Positions 8,745-16,470 of a stretch of DNA of 64,000 nucleotides are shown here, piece after piece. The stretch is from Persicobacter diffluens. Lineage in GTDB: Bacteria > Bacteroidota > Bacteroidia > Cytophagales > Cyclobacteriaceae. Under the pieces are notes generated by a model that was not told the DNA's origin, did not search any database, and saw only the letters and a list, made by a program, of their open reading frames with translations. The translations under genes and the position numbers were made by a program. Location of the stretch: the NCBI RefSeq assembly GCF_036244895.1, contig NZ_BQKE01000001.1, positions 2,852,001-2,916,000 on the forward strand, written 5' to 3'. Positions within the stretch are counted from its first letter, which is position 1. Each line of letters begins with the position of its first letter.

Positions 8745-11195
8745 GTGAAAAGATTTTTGAGAACCTTAAAAACCAGTTTGACTGTGTCGAACCAAAATAC
8801 AACAACTGTATCCCAATTGAACAAAAAAGATATTTTACAGGACTATCAAATTGTTGCCGAAAGCCGAGAAACAGCGCTAGTAGGTCGCAAAGAGGTATTC
8901 ATGGGCAAGGCTAAATTTGGAATCTTTGGAGATGGCAAAGAAGTCCCACAGGTAGCCATGGCACGCGCCTTCCAAAAAGGAGACTGGCGATCAGGCTATT
9001 ACCGTGATCAAACCTTTATGATGGCCATTGGTGAAATGTCCATTCAGGCTTTTTTCGCCCAGCTTTATGCCCATACTGATTTGGAGGCAGAGCCGGCTTC
9101 AGGGGGAAGAATGATGAATGGCCACTTTGGGACACGATGGATTGATAATAATGGCGACTGGAAATCACAGGCTGATACCTATAACGTAGCTTCTGATATT
9201 TCTCCCACTGCAGGGCAAATGCCTCGGATCATGGGCTTAAGCTACGCCTCAAAACTATATCGAAAAGAAACAAAATTACAGGGAGAAGCATTTTCAAAAT
9301 TCTCCAATAATGGAAACGAGGTTGTATTCTCCACCATTGGAAACGCCTCCACTTCCGAGGGCATGTTCCTGGAAACCATTAATGCGGTAGGAGTCATGCA
9401 ATTGCCGGTGGTGATGTCCGTTTGGGATGACCAGTATGGTATCTCAGTAGGGCCGGAACACCACACCGTTAAACAGAGTATTTCTAAAGCCTTGGAAGGA
9501 TTCCAGCGTACGGAGGAGCATCCGGGGATTGAAATTTTTGAAGTGAATGGCTGGGATTATCCGGCACTGGTAGAAACCTATCAGGCCGCTGCAAAATTGG
9601 CTCGTGAAGAACATGTTCCATGTTTGGTACATGTGGTGGAAATCACCCAGCCGCAGGGGCACTCTACTTCCGGTTCTCACGAACGCTACAAATCCAAAGA
9701 GCGCCTGTCCTGGGAAGAGGAGTTTGATTGCGTAAAGAAAATGCGTGAGTGGATTTTAGCGGAAGGACATGCGACTGAAGAAGAATTGGAATCCATGGAA
9801 CTGGCGGCTAAGAAAAAAGTGAAGGAAGAGAAAAATGCGGCCTTCAAAGCTTTCTTAGACAGCATGGTGGATGATCGCAATAAAATCATCAGCCTGATTG
9901 AAAATCTGGCGGCCAATGAAAATGAATCTGAGTCTATCAAAGCGGTTGCTGATGGCTTGAAAAATGCCTTCAACCCAATAAAACTAGACACTATAAAGTC
10001 GGCGAAAAAAGCGCTTCGCATTGTAAGAAGCAAGCCCTCTCCGGCACGAATGGCCATTCAAAAATGGTTACAGGAAGCCGAAGAGAAACATCGCCAAGAA
10101 TACAATACATTACTTTACTGCGAGGATGATTCCTCCGCATTGAAAGTGCCGGTCATCGCCCCGACCTATGGGGAAGATGCTGAAATGAAGGATGGTCGTG
10201 AGATCATCAATGGCTTTTTCTTTAAGGCCATGGAAAAAGATCCGCGGGTGTTTGCTTTCGGCGAGGATGTCGGAAAAATTGGGGATGTGAATCAAGGTAT
10301 GGCCGGACTTCAGGATAAGTTTGGGGCACTACGCGTACATGACACCTCTATCCGCGAAATGACCATCATTGGAGAAGGAACAGGAGCTGCCATGCGCGGT
10401 CTTCGCCCTATTGCCGAGATTCAGTATCTGGATTATCTGGTTTATGCATTAAATACCCTGACGGATGATGTGGCTTGTCTACATCACCGTACTGCGGGAG
10501 GACAGAAAGCGCCATTGATTGTGCGTACTCGCGGACATCGTCTTGAAGGCGTATGGCATTCCGGATCTCCGATCAGCATGATTTTGGGAAGCTTGAGAGG
10601 TATGTACGTTCTTACCCCGAGAAACTTTGTGCAGGCTGCCGGTATGTACAATACCCTTTTACAGGCGGATGATCCTGCTTTGGTAATTGAATGCCTGAAT
10701 GGCTATCGCCTGAAGGAAAAAATGCCGAGCAATTTGGGTGAATACACCGTACCACTTGGACAGCCTGAGATTCTGAGAAGCGGAACTGACGTAACGGTGG
10801 TCACTTACGGTTCTATGTGTCGCATCATTGCTGCAGCAGCGGAGGATTTAGCACAGGTAGGCATTTCAGTGGAAATTATCGACGCACAAACACTGGTTCC
10901 ATTTGATTTGGAACATAAGATTGTGGAGTCTATCAAAAAAACCAATCGGGTCGTATTTGCCGATGAGGATGTTCAGGGAGGCGCGTCGGCTTATTTAATG
11001 CAAAAAGTACTGGACGAACAAAAAGCTTATCAGTATCTGGATTCACAACCGATCTGTATTGCTTCTCAGGATCACCGTCCGGCTTATGGCTCTGACGGCG
11101 ATTATTTCTCCAAACCCAATCCGGAAACAATATTTGATGCCATCTACAAGATGATGCACGAATATGACCCGCAGCAATTCCCGGAAATTTACTAA
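8745..11195 (+). CDS. Fused 2-oxoacid dehydrogenase E1 (alpha + beta)
   Basis: One 816-residue chain carries both halves of a thiamine-diphosphate E1 enzyme. Residues 40-400 are the alpha half, with the ThDP motif GNASTSEGMFLETIN; residues 475-816 are the beta half (FGEDVGKIGDVNQGMAGLQDKFG and DEDVQGGASAYLM). It decarboxylates a 2-oxoacid and transfers the acyl group to a lipoyl E2. Fused E1 genes like this occur in Bacteroidota and are usually assigned to branched-chain 2-oxoacids, but the substrate cannot be fixed from sequence alone. The start used is GTG 8745; GTG 8784 would remove a poorly conserved tail and is also plausible. No E2 or E3 gene is adjacent. Confidence 0.88.
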   Translation: MKRFLRTLKTSLTVSNQNTTTVSQLNKKDILQDYQIVAESRETALVGRKEVFMGKAKFGIFGDGKEVPQVAMARAFQKGDWRSGYYRDQTFMMAIGEMSIQAFFAQLYAHTDLEAEPASGGRMMNGHFGTRWIDNNGDWKSQADTYNVASDISPTAGQMPRIMGLSYASKLYRKETKLQGEAFSKFSNNGNEVVFSTIGNASTSEGMFLETINAVGVMQLPVVMSVWDDQYGISVGPEHHTVKQSISKALEGFQRTEEHPGIEIFEVNGWDYPALVETYQAAAKLAREEHVPCLVHVVEITQPQGHSTSGSHERYKSKERLSWEEEFDCVKKMREWILAEGHATEEELESMELAAKKKVKEEKNAAFKAFLDSMVDDRNKIISLIENLAANENESESIKAVADGLKNAFNPIKLDTIKSAKKALRIVRSKPSPARMAIQKWLQEAEEKHRQEYNTLLYCEDDSSALKVPVIAPTYGEDAEMKDGREIINGFFFKAMEKDPRVFAFGEDVGKIGDVNQGMAGLQDKFGALRVHDTSIREMTIIGEGTGAAMRGLRPIAEIQYLDYLVYALNTLTDDVACLHHRTAGGQKAPLIVRTRGHRLEGVWHSGSPISMILGSLRGMYVLTPRNFVQAAGMYNTLLQADDPALVIECLNGYRLKEKMPSNLGEYTVPLGQPEILRSGTDVTVVTYGSMCRIIAAAAEDLAQVGISVEIIDAQTLVPFDLEHKIVESIKKTNRVVFADEDVQGGASAYLMQKVLDEQKAYQYLDSQPICIASQDHRPAYGSDGDYFSKPNPETIFDAIYKMMHEYDPQQFPEIY

Positions 11196-11222
11196 GCATA
11201 TATTATAAGGTTACCATATTTT

Positions 11223-11262
11223 AAACAGTCACTTTTCGATTCAGAAGGGTGGCTGTTTTTTT
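11223..11262 (+). terminator. Intrinsic terminator after the E1 gene
   Basis: ACAGTCAC and GGTGGCTGT pair and are followed by eight T residues. The last T residues are also the first bases of the family A repeat that follows. Confidence 0.85.
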
Positions 11263-11483
11263 AACCCGGATAATTCATGCTTAAATCCTCGTTTAGCTGC
11301 CAGGTGGGAAAAAGGAAGGGATTTTTCCTATTTCGAGGATTTTCCAAGGAAGCAGTTGAACAAGCACAAAGCAAGCATACCCAAATTTGAGCCATTAAAA
11401 TTCGGCAATAGCAATTATAAAACATTGACACCAAATCACTTCCATCACCCCACTAACTCTATCAGTAAATAATTCGGCTTAAA
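11260..11483 (+). repeat. Family A repeat, full length
   Basis: It runs from TTTAACCCGGATAATTCATGC to TAAATAATTCGGCTTAAA. The left TIR overlaps the T-tract of the preceding terminator. The central palindrome is decayed to CCCAAATTTGAGCC. Confidence 0.88.
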
Positions 11484-11520
11484 GGATAAAAGCATTGGGT
11501 AAATCCGGATACTTTTCCCG

Positions 11521-12068
11521 TCATACCTTTCCAAAAACCGGTCGGGTCCTCCACATTTCTTTTCCGATATATTTATTTAGCAAATAAGTCATCATTTCCG
11601 GACCCATGCCGGTATTAGCACAAACAGCAGTATAAGGCTATTCCTCCCCGTAGGCGGACAGCATCACCACATTATTTGGAAAAGCCTGAATTTCGGAAAA
11701 CAATTCCCAAGAAGGGTTCATCGTCCCTTCTTCAGAAGAATAAGTCTTGCCCATAAAAGCAATTTCACTAAGCTTGTTCAAATTCAGCTCGCATACCGAA
11801 TACTGTTGATTTAACAAAGCAGCAACCTCTGCACTGTTAAATGTATGATGCTTTATAAACCTACAAGGGGAACAGCCATTCGTAGTAATAAATAAATAGA
11901 TGGGCTTGCCTTCTGTATGAAAAGCCTCCAAAGCATCTGCCAGTGAAAGCTAGCGTAACACTTCCCCCGGAACCTCCTTTTTTCTAAAAAGTCTTCTCGA
12001 AAATCTGGTTGCTGCGCCAGCAAGGTGAGAGGCAAACAGCCGACCACAACTGCAAAAAAATAACGCAT
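11521..12068 (-). pseudogene. Decayed secreted thioredoxin-like protein
   Basis: The gene starts at ATG 12066-12068 with a good signal peptide (MRYFFAVVVGCLPLTLLAQ). A frameshift near the T6 run at 11978-11983 moves the sequence into the frame that carries the thioredoxin-like core (IYLFITTNGCSPCRFIKHHTF). That frame holds two amber stops, at 11950-11952 and 11638-11640. Homology-like sequence continues past the second one (ANTGMGPEMMTYLLNKYIGK) to TGA 11521-11523. The CxxC-type site CSPC would suit a periplasmic thiol oxidoreductase. With three lesions it is almost certainly non-functional. Confidence 0.8.
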
Positions 12069-12089
12069 AACTGAAGGAGATTAAATAAC

Positions 12090-12119
12090 AAAAAGCCACT
12101 CCGCTATGGAATGGCTTTC
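12090..12119 (-). terminator. Terminator after the histone-like gene
   Basis: AAAGCCACTCC and GGAATGGCTTT pair around GCTAT, followed on the minus strand by TTTTTG. The stem has one mismatch. Confidence 0.65.
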
Positions 12120-12164
12120 CTCTCAGGGCTCACCTGTGAATTTCTTTTTTCCTAGTTGAAAAAA

Positions 12165-12350
12165 TTAAGCAGAGGTTTTTGAGTTTTTACGCTCCTGAAC
12201 TTCCACGCGAATCTCTTGCGCCAGGTTTTTCAACTCTTGCATGCCTTTACGCACACGAGTACCAGCTGCCTGATTCTCTTTTTCATAGAATTTGTGGAAG
12301 TCAGCTTCCAACGAAAGAACTAGATCTTTGATTTCGTCAAATCTTTTCAT
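12165..12350 (-). CDS. Histone H1-like DNA-binding protein
   Basis: This 61-residue, Lys/Arg/Glu-rich helical protein (MKRFDEIKDLVLSLEADFHKF, RVRKGMQELKNLAQEIRVEVQE) matches the small Hc1-like histone H1 homologues common in Bacteroidota, which bind DNA and help compact the nucleoid. It has no signal peptide. The gene stands alone with its own terminator. The family assignment is from recall of the pattern; function in this organism is inferred. Confidence 0.8.
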   Translation of the reverse strand: MKRFDEIKDLVLSLEADFHKFYEKENQAAGTRVRKGMQELKNLAQEIRVEVQERKNSKTSA

Positions 12351-12570
12351 TGTCTAAAAATAGGTTATCGTTGATAAATATATAAGGTTACACAGAAGCA
12401 ATATAAGGAATTTAACCAAATATCCACAAAGTGAGGATATTAATTGAGGAAAAGCACAAAAAAAAAGATCGAAATTTGCCCAAAAATGAAGATTTTCTTC
12501 GTTTTTGAACCCATTTCGATCCTTTTATACCTATTTCACACCTTTACGGTGTTTATTGTCTTAAACGCTA

Positions 12571-13818
12571 TTAATCAGGCATTTGCTCAGCAACACCATC
12601 TTTATTGTATTCGCCAGCTTCTAATTTATCTTTAATTTCCGCAAATGCGTTGATCGTTTCCTCCACATCAGCTAAAGTATGTGCTGCTGTTGGGATTAAA
12701 CGCAACATAATCTGCCCTTTAGGGATTACCGGGTAAATTACGATGGAACAGAAAATATTAAAACGCTCACGGATATCTTGTGTCAAGTTCGCCGCCTCCA
12801 ACATCGTACCCGAAAGGAATACTGGTGTTACAGGAGTTTGTGTGTGACCAATGTTGAATCCGCGCTCTTTCAAACCGGACTGCAAAGCATTCACTACTTC
12901 CCAAAGCTTGTCCTTAGCAGGAGAGTTTTTCAACATCTCCAAACGCTTCAGGTTACCCACTACCAATGGCATTGGTAAGGACTTTGCGAAAATCTGCGAA
13001 CGCAAGCTGTAACGCAAGTACTTCACGATCTTCTCATCACCCGCTACGAAAGCTCCGATAGAAGCCATAGACTTGGCAAAAGTAGAGAAGTAAAGATCAA
13101 TACCATCCTGACACTCCAACTGCTCACCAGTACCTGCACCTGTAGCACCCATAGTACCGAAACCGTGGGCATCATCCACAAACAAGCGGAAATCATATTT
13201 TTCCTTCAGCTTGATTACACCTGGTAGGTTACCCATCACACCTGACATACCGAAAACCCCCTCAGTGATCACCAAAATACCACCACCGGTCTCCTTCGCC
13301 AAACGCTCAGCACGCTCCAACTGCTTCTCCAATGACTCCATATCATTGTGGGCATAAACGAAACGCTTACCAATATGCAAACGCAAACCATCCAAAATAC
13401 AAGCATGGCTTTCTGCGTCATATACCACTACATCACGACGGTCCAAAACAGCATCGATGATCGATACTACCCCCTGGTAACCGAAGTTCAATAGGAAACA
13501 ATCCTCTTTACCTACGAAATCCGCTAACTCACGCTCCAACTGCTCGTGCTTCACTGTATTACCGGACATGATACGCGCACCCATTGGGTAAGCCAATCCC
13601 CAGTCAGCAGCAGCTTGTGCATCCGCCTGACGGATCTCAGGATGGTTCGCCAATCCCAGGTAGTTGTTCAACGACCAGTTCAAAACCTGACGGCCCTGAA
13701 AAGTCATGCGTGGACCAATCTCCCCTTCCAATTTAGGGAACATATAGTAACCCTCGTCCACATCTGAATATTTACCCAGAGGTGTGTTCTTTGCATCACA
13801 CTTAGCAAATAAATCCAT
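12571..13818 (-). CDS. PLP-dependent alpha-oxoamine synthase (serine palmitoyltransferase / KBL family)
   Basis: The 415-residue enzyme condenses an amino acid with an acyl-CoA or acyl-ACP. NNYLGLANHPE near residue 51, SHACILDG (aspartate/His pocket), DDAHGFG (215-221) and the PLP lysine K249 in STFAKSMASIGAF all fit. In Bacteroidota this family includes serine palmitoyltransferase (sphingolipids), glycine C-acetyltransferase and cysteate acyltransferase (sulfonolipids). The tail VIPKGQIMLRLIPTAAHT is typical of the lipid branch, but the substrate cannot be read off. Its promoter overlaps the murA terminator just upstream. Confidence 0.85.
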   Translation of the reverse strand: MDLFAKCDAKNTPLGKYSDVDEGYYMFPKLEGEIGPRMTFQGRQVLNWSLNNYLGLANHPEIRQADAQAAADWGLAYPMGARIMSGNTVKHEQLERELADFVGKEDCFLLNFGYQGVVSIIDAVLDRRDVVVYDAESHACILDGLRLHIGKRFVYAHNDMESLEKQLERAERLAKETGGGILVITEGVFGMSGVMGNLPGVIKLKEKYDFRLFVDDAHGFGTMGATGAGTGEQLECQDGIDLYFSTFAKSMASIGAFVAGDEKIVKYLRYSLRSQIFAKSLPMPLVVGNLKRLEMLKNSPAKDKLWEVVNALQSGLKERGFNIGHTQTPVTPVFLSGTMLEAANLTQDIRERFNIFCSIVIYPVIPKGQIMLRLIPTAAHTLADVEETINAFAEIKDKLEAGEYNKDGVAEQMPD

Positions 13819-13863
13819 AAAGAATATCTTTTAACAACAAAAAATGCTTTTCAAATCGAAGCA

Positions 13864-13894
13864 CAAAGGTATAAAAAAAAGCTTCTCACCCAAA
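13864..13894 (-). promoter_or_regulatory. Promoter of the oxoamine synthase gene, nested in the murA terminator
   Basis: On the minus strand TTTG (13891-13894), a 19-base spacer and TACCTTTG (13864-13871) match the Bacteroidota consensus exactly. The -33 element lies in the loop of the murA terminator hairpin. Confidence 0.75.
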
Positions 13895-13911
13895 GATTAA
13901 GATGAGAAGCT
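13872..13911 (-). terminator. Intrinsic terminator after murA
   Basis: AGCTTCTCA (13880-13888) and TGAGAAGCT (13903-13911) are perfectly complementary, followed by eight T residues on the minus strand. Confidence 0.85.
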
Positions 13912-13962
13912 CTAATCAAATTCATGATTATAATGAATTTATTTCCAATCTTTTAAAGAAAT

Positions 13963-15273
13963 TTATTCGATACGTTCAATTTTTGCCCCCAGTGCTCGCA
14001 AACGGTCATCAATGTACTGATAGCCCCTGTCAATTTGCTCCACATTATCAATCACACTCGTTCCATTTGCCGAAAGTGCTGCAATTAATAAGGAAACCCC
14101 TGCACGAATATCCGGGCTGGTCATACGGATACCTCTAAGCGGATATTTTCTATCCAAGCCGATCACCGTGGCACGGTGAGGATCACAAAGAATGATCTGC
14201 GCGCCCATATCAATCAATTTATCGGTAAAGAACAAACGGGACTCAAACATCTTCTGGTGGATCAGAATAGTACCCTTCGCCTGCGTAGCCACTACTAATA
14301 GGATCGACAATAAGTCCGGCGTAAAGCCAGGCCAGATGGCATCCGCCACGGTCAGGATAGAACCGTCAATGAATGTCTCGATCTCATAATGCTCCTGTGC
14401 CGGAATGAATAAATCATCACCACGCTGCTCAATCTTAATGCCCAGCTTACGGAAAGTATCCGGGATAAGTCCAAGCATATCAACACGTACATTTTTAATG
14501 GTAATCTCGGACTTGGTCATGGCCGCTAAACCGATAAAAGAACCAATCTCGATCATATCCGGCAACATCGTATGGGTAGTTCCTCCCAATACCTCCACCC
14601 CTTCGATGGTCAGCAGGTTGGAGCCTACACCCTGAATGTTCGCCCCCATGCGATTCAACATCTTACACAGCTGTTGCAAATAAGGCTCACATGCCGCATT
14701 GTAGATGGTTGTGGTTCCTTTGGCCAATACCGCCGCCATCACCAGGTTGGCTGTACCGGTTACGGAAGCCTCGTCCAGCAAAATATATTGCCCCTCCAAG
14801 CGGTCCGCATCCACGTAATAGCGGTGCTTCTCCTCATTAAAAACGAAATTGGCACCCAGTTTTTTCAAACCAATAAAGTGGGTATCCAGTCGACGGCGAC
14901 CGATCTTATCTCCTCCGGGCTGTGGCATTTGAGCTTTCCCAAAACGCGCCAACAAGGGACCAATCATCATGATGGAACCACGAAGGGAAGAAGCTTTCGT
15001 ACGGAAAGTCTCGGTTTCCAAAAAGTTCAGATCCACATCTGAGGCCGTAAAGCGGAATGCTCCTGCTTCTTCCAACTGCTCTACCTTAACGCCAAAGTCG
15101 CGCAGCAATTCAATTTGCTTATTGACATCACGGATGTTGGGAATATTGTGAATCGTTACAGGCTCCGAGGTCAGTAATACCGCTGACAAAATTTGTAAGG
15201 CTTCATTCTTAGCACCCTGTGGCGTGATCTCCCCACCCAGCTTGTGCCCGCCTTCAATTTTAAATGCCGACAT
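13963..15273 (-). CDS. murA: UDP-N-acetylglucosamine 1-carboxyvinyltransferase
   Basis: MurA transfers enolpyruvate from PEP to UDP-GlcNAc, the first committed step of peptidoglycan synthesis. The 436 residues are full length, with GGHKLGGEITPQGAKNEAL at the start and the catalytic loop QPGGDKIGRRRLDTHF. The loop has Asp122 where most MurA enzymes have the fosfomycin-reactive Cys. This Asp variant is known from naturally fosfomycin-resistant bacteria. The DUF4290 gene lies upstream, a conserved Bacteroidota pairing, but a terminator between them suggests separate transcripts. Confidence 0.96.
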   Translation of the reverse strand: MSAFKIEGGHKLGGEITPQGAKNEALQILSAVLLTSEPVTIHNIPNIRDVNKQIELLRDFGVKVEQLEEAGAFRFTASDVDLNFLETETFRTKASSLRGSIMMIGPLLARFGKAQMPQPGGDKIGRRRLDTHFIGLKKLGANFVFNEEKHRYYVDADRLEGQYILLDEASVTGTANLVMAAVLAKGTTTIYNAACEPYLQQLCKMLNRMGANIQGVGSNLLTIEGVEVLGGTTHTMLPDMIEIGSFIGLAAMTKSEITIKNVRVDMLGLIPDTFRKLGIKIEQRGDDLFIPAQEHYEIETFIDGSILTVADAIWPGFTPDLLSILLVVATQAKGTILIHQKMFESRLFFTDKLIDMGAQIILCDPHRATVIGLDRKYPLRGIRMTSPDIRAGVSLLIAALSANGTSVIDNVEQIDRGYQYIDDRLRALGAKIERIE

Positions 15274-15424
15274 TATATGGTTTGGTTTTAGTTTCTAACA
15301 ATAGTTAACGAAAAGAATGGCAAAGTCCTATGAATTTTTAAATAGAAAAATTACTCAAAACTTGCCCGGCCGGCACTCCTGCAATAATCTGCTTGATTTT
15401 TACCAGCCACGAATAACAAAACTA

Positions 15425-15454
15425 ATAAAAAAAGGAGACTGCCCAGCCTCCTTT
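15425..15454 (-). terminator. Intrinsic terminator after the DUF4290 gene
   Basis: AAAGGAG (15431-15437) pairs with CTCCTTT (15448-15454); the minus-strand side ends in seven T residues. Confidence 0.8.
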
Positions 15455-15461
15455 AGTATTA

Positions 15462-16151
15462 TTAATTTTTTCTTTTTCGATATCCTCCGCTTCGGTTTTG
15501 ATTCCCTCGATTCTGCCCCTGACTGCGGCCCTTATTGGAGAATTTCCTTCCACGGTTATTGGAGTAGTTGCGGTTTGGTCGGCCAGTAGGTCCGGAAGTT
15601 ACTAATAGTTGATTTTCCAGGATATGCTCCTCATCAAACTTCAATTTCCCACGAGACAAGCGCTTAATATCCGCCAGGATAACCTTATCATCCACATTGT
15701 CGCGATTCCATTGCAAATAGAAGGTGCGCATTAGCCTTCCGATGGTCACCACCGCTCCTAGTCGCTCTTCTTCATCCTCAATTTCAGTAGCCTTGGCGAT
15801 CATGTTCTCGATATTTCTACCGTAATGCATAAAAGACGGACGGCCACCCAAATAAGGCACCTGTGCCGGTTTTTTATGAATACTGGCTGGCTCCGGACGC
15901 TCAAAAGGCCCATCCACATCCAGTGCAAAATCAGTCATGATATACAGGTCATCCCATAAACGCTGCGCATATTCCGGAGAATCCTTCATTTTGTTGGGCG
16001 TCAATTCCTTCATCAGGTGAATCAATGCATGCGCCGCCTTGGTTCTTTCTTGTCGGTCCTCAATCCCTACCACATGCGCGGCCAGCTCCTGAAGGTTGCG
16101 TCCATATTCGCGTTGTAAGATTTCTGCTTTAGTGGTGTTATATACAAACAT
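15462..16151 (-). CDS. DUF4290 family protein with a basic Gly/Asn/Arg-rich tail
   Basis: This 229-residue protein has a helical N-terminal domain (EYGRNLQELAAHVVGIEDRQ, residues 14-33) typical of DUF4290, a Bacteroidota-specific family usually found next to murA. The last 45 residues (RPNRNYSNNRGRKFSNKGRSQ onward) are low-complexity, basic and rich in Arg, Asn and Gly, like RNA-binding tails. There is no signal peptide, so it is probably cytoplasmic. Function is unknown; the location suggests a link to cell-envelope growth. Confidence 0.85.
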   Translation of the reverse strand: MFVYNTTKAEILQREYGRNLQELAAHVVGIEDRQERTKAAHALIHLMKELTPNKMKDSPEYAQRLWDDLYIMTDFALDVDGPFERPEPASIHKKPAQVPYLGGRPSFMHYGRNIENMIAKATEIEDEEERLGAVVTIGRLMRTFYLQWNRDNVDDKVILADIKRLSRGKLKFDEEHILENQLLVTSGPTGRPNRNYSNNRGRKFSNKGRSQGQNRGNQNRSGGYRKRKN

Positions 16152-16307
16152 ATATTCAATTTTATAATTCCCGGCTAGTGGTATAACGCATGTGCCCGGA
16201 TGATGACGTAAAAGAAATAATTTTTTTCTAAAAAAACAGCTTATCCCCCTTGGATTTTCCTTTTGGGGCTGCCCTCGCTACACTCGGTCGGGCTTTCGGG
16301 GCTCGTT

Positions 16308-16356
16308 CTTTTTGCCGGCACTGCAAAAAAACATCCACGCCAGTGCCGGCAAAAAG
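16308..16356. repeat. Long perfect inverted repeat, REP-like hairpin
   Basis: Two 16-base arms (CTTTTTGCCGGCACTG at 16308-16323 and its exact complement at 16341-16356) enclose 17 bases. It sits in the 319-base gap 16152-16470, next to a GC-rich stretch reading CCCTCGCTACACTCGGTCGGGC (16273-16294). The block differs in composition from the AT-rich flanks. It could terminate pcrA transcription or be a mobile REP-type element. Nothing else is seen in this gap. Confidence 0.75.
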
Positions 16357-16470
16357 GAACTCAGACAAGCCCCCTCAATCCCTCAGCCGGATCAGCGGCC
16401 GGAGAGTGATTCCCTATATATAAAAAGGTTTGCGGCCAACAGACTCCACACTGCCTGACCGTCCTTTCAT

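Noticed and set aside
11638..11952. Reassignment of TAG as a sense codon, prompted by two in-frame TAG codons
   Set aside because: The same gene also has a frameshift, and intact genes here do not use internal TAG. Simple decay explains it.
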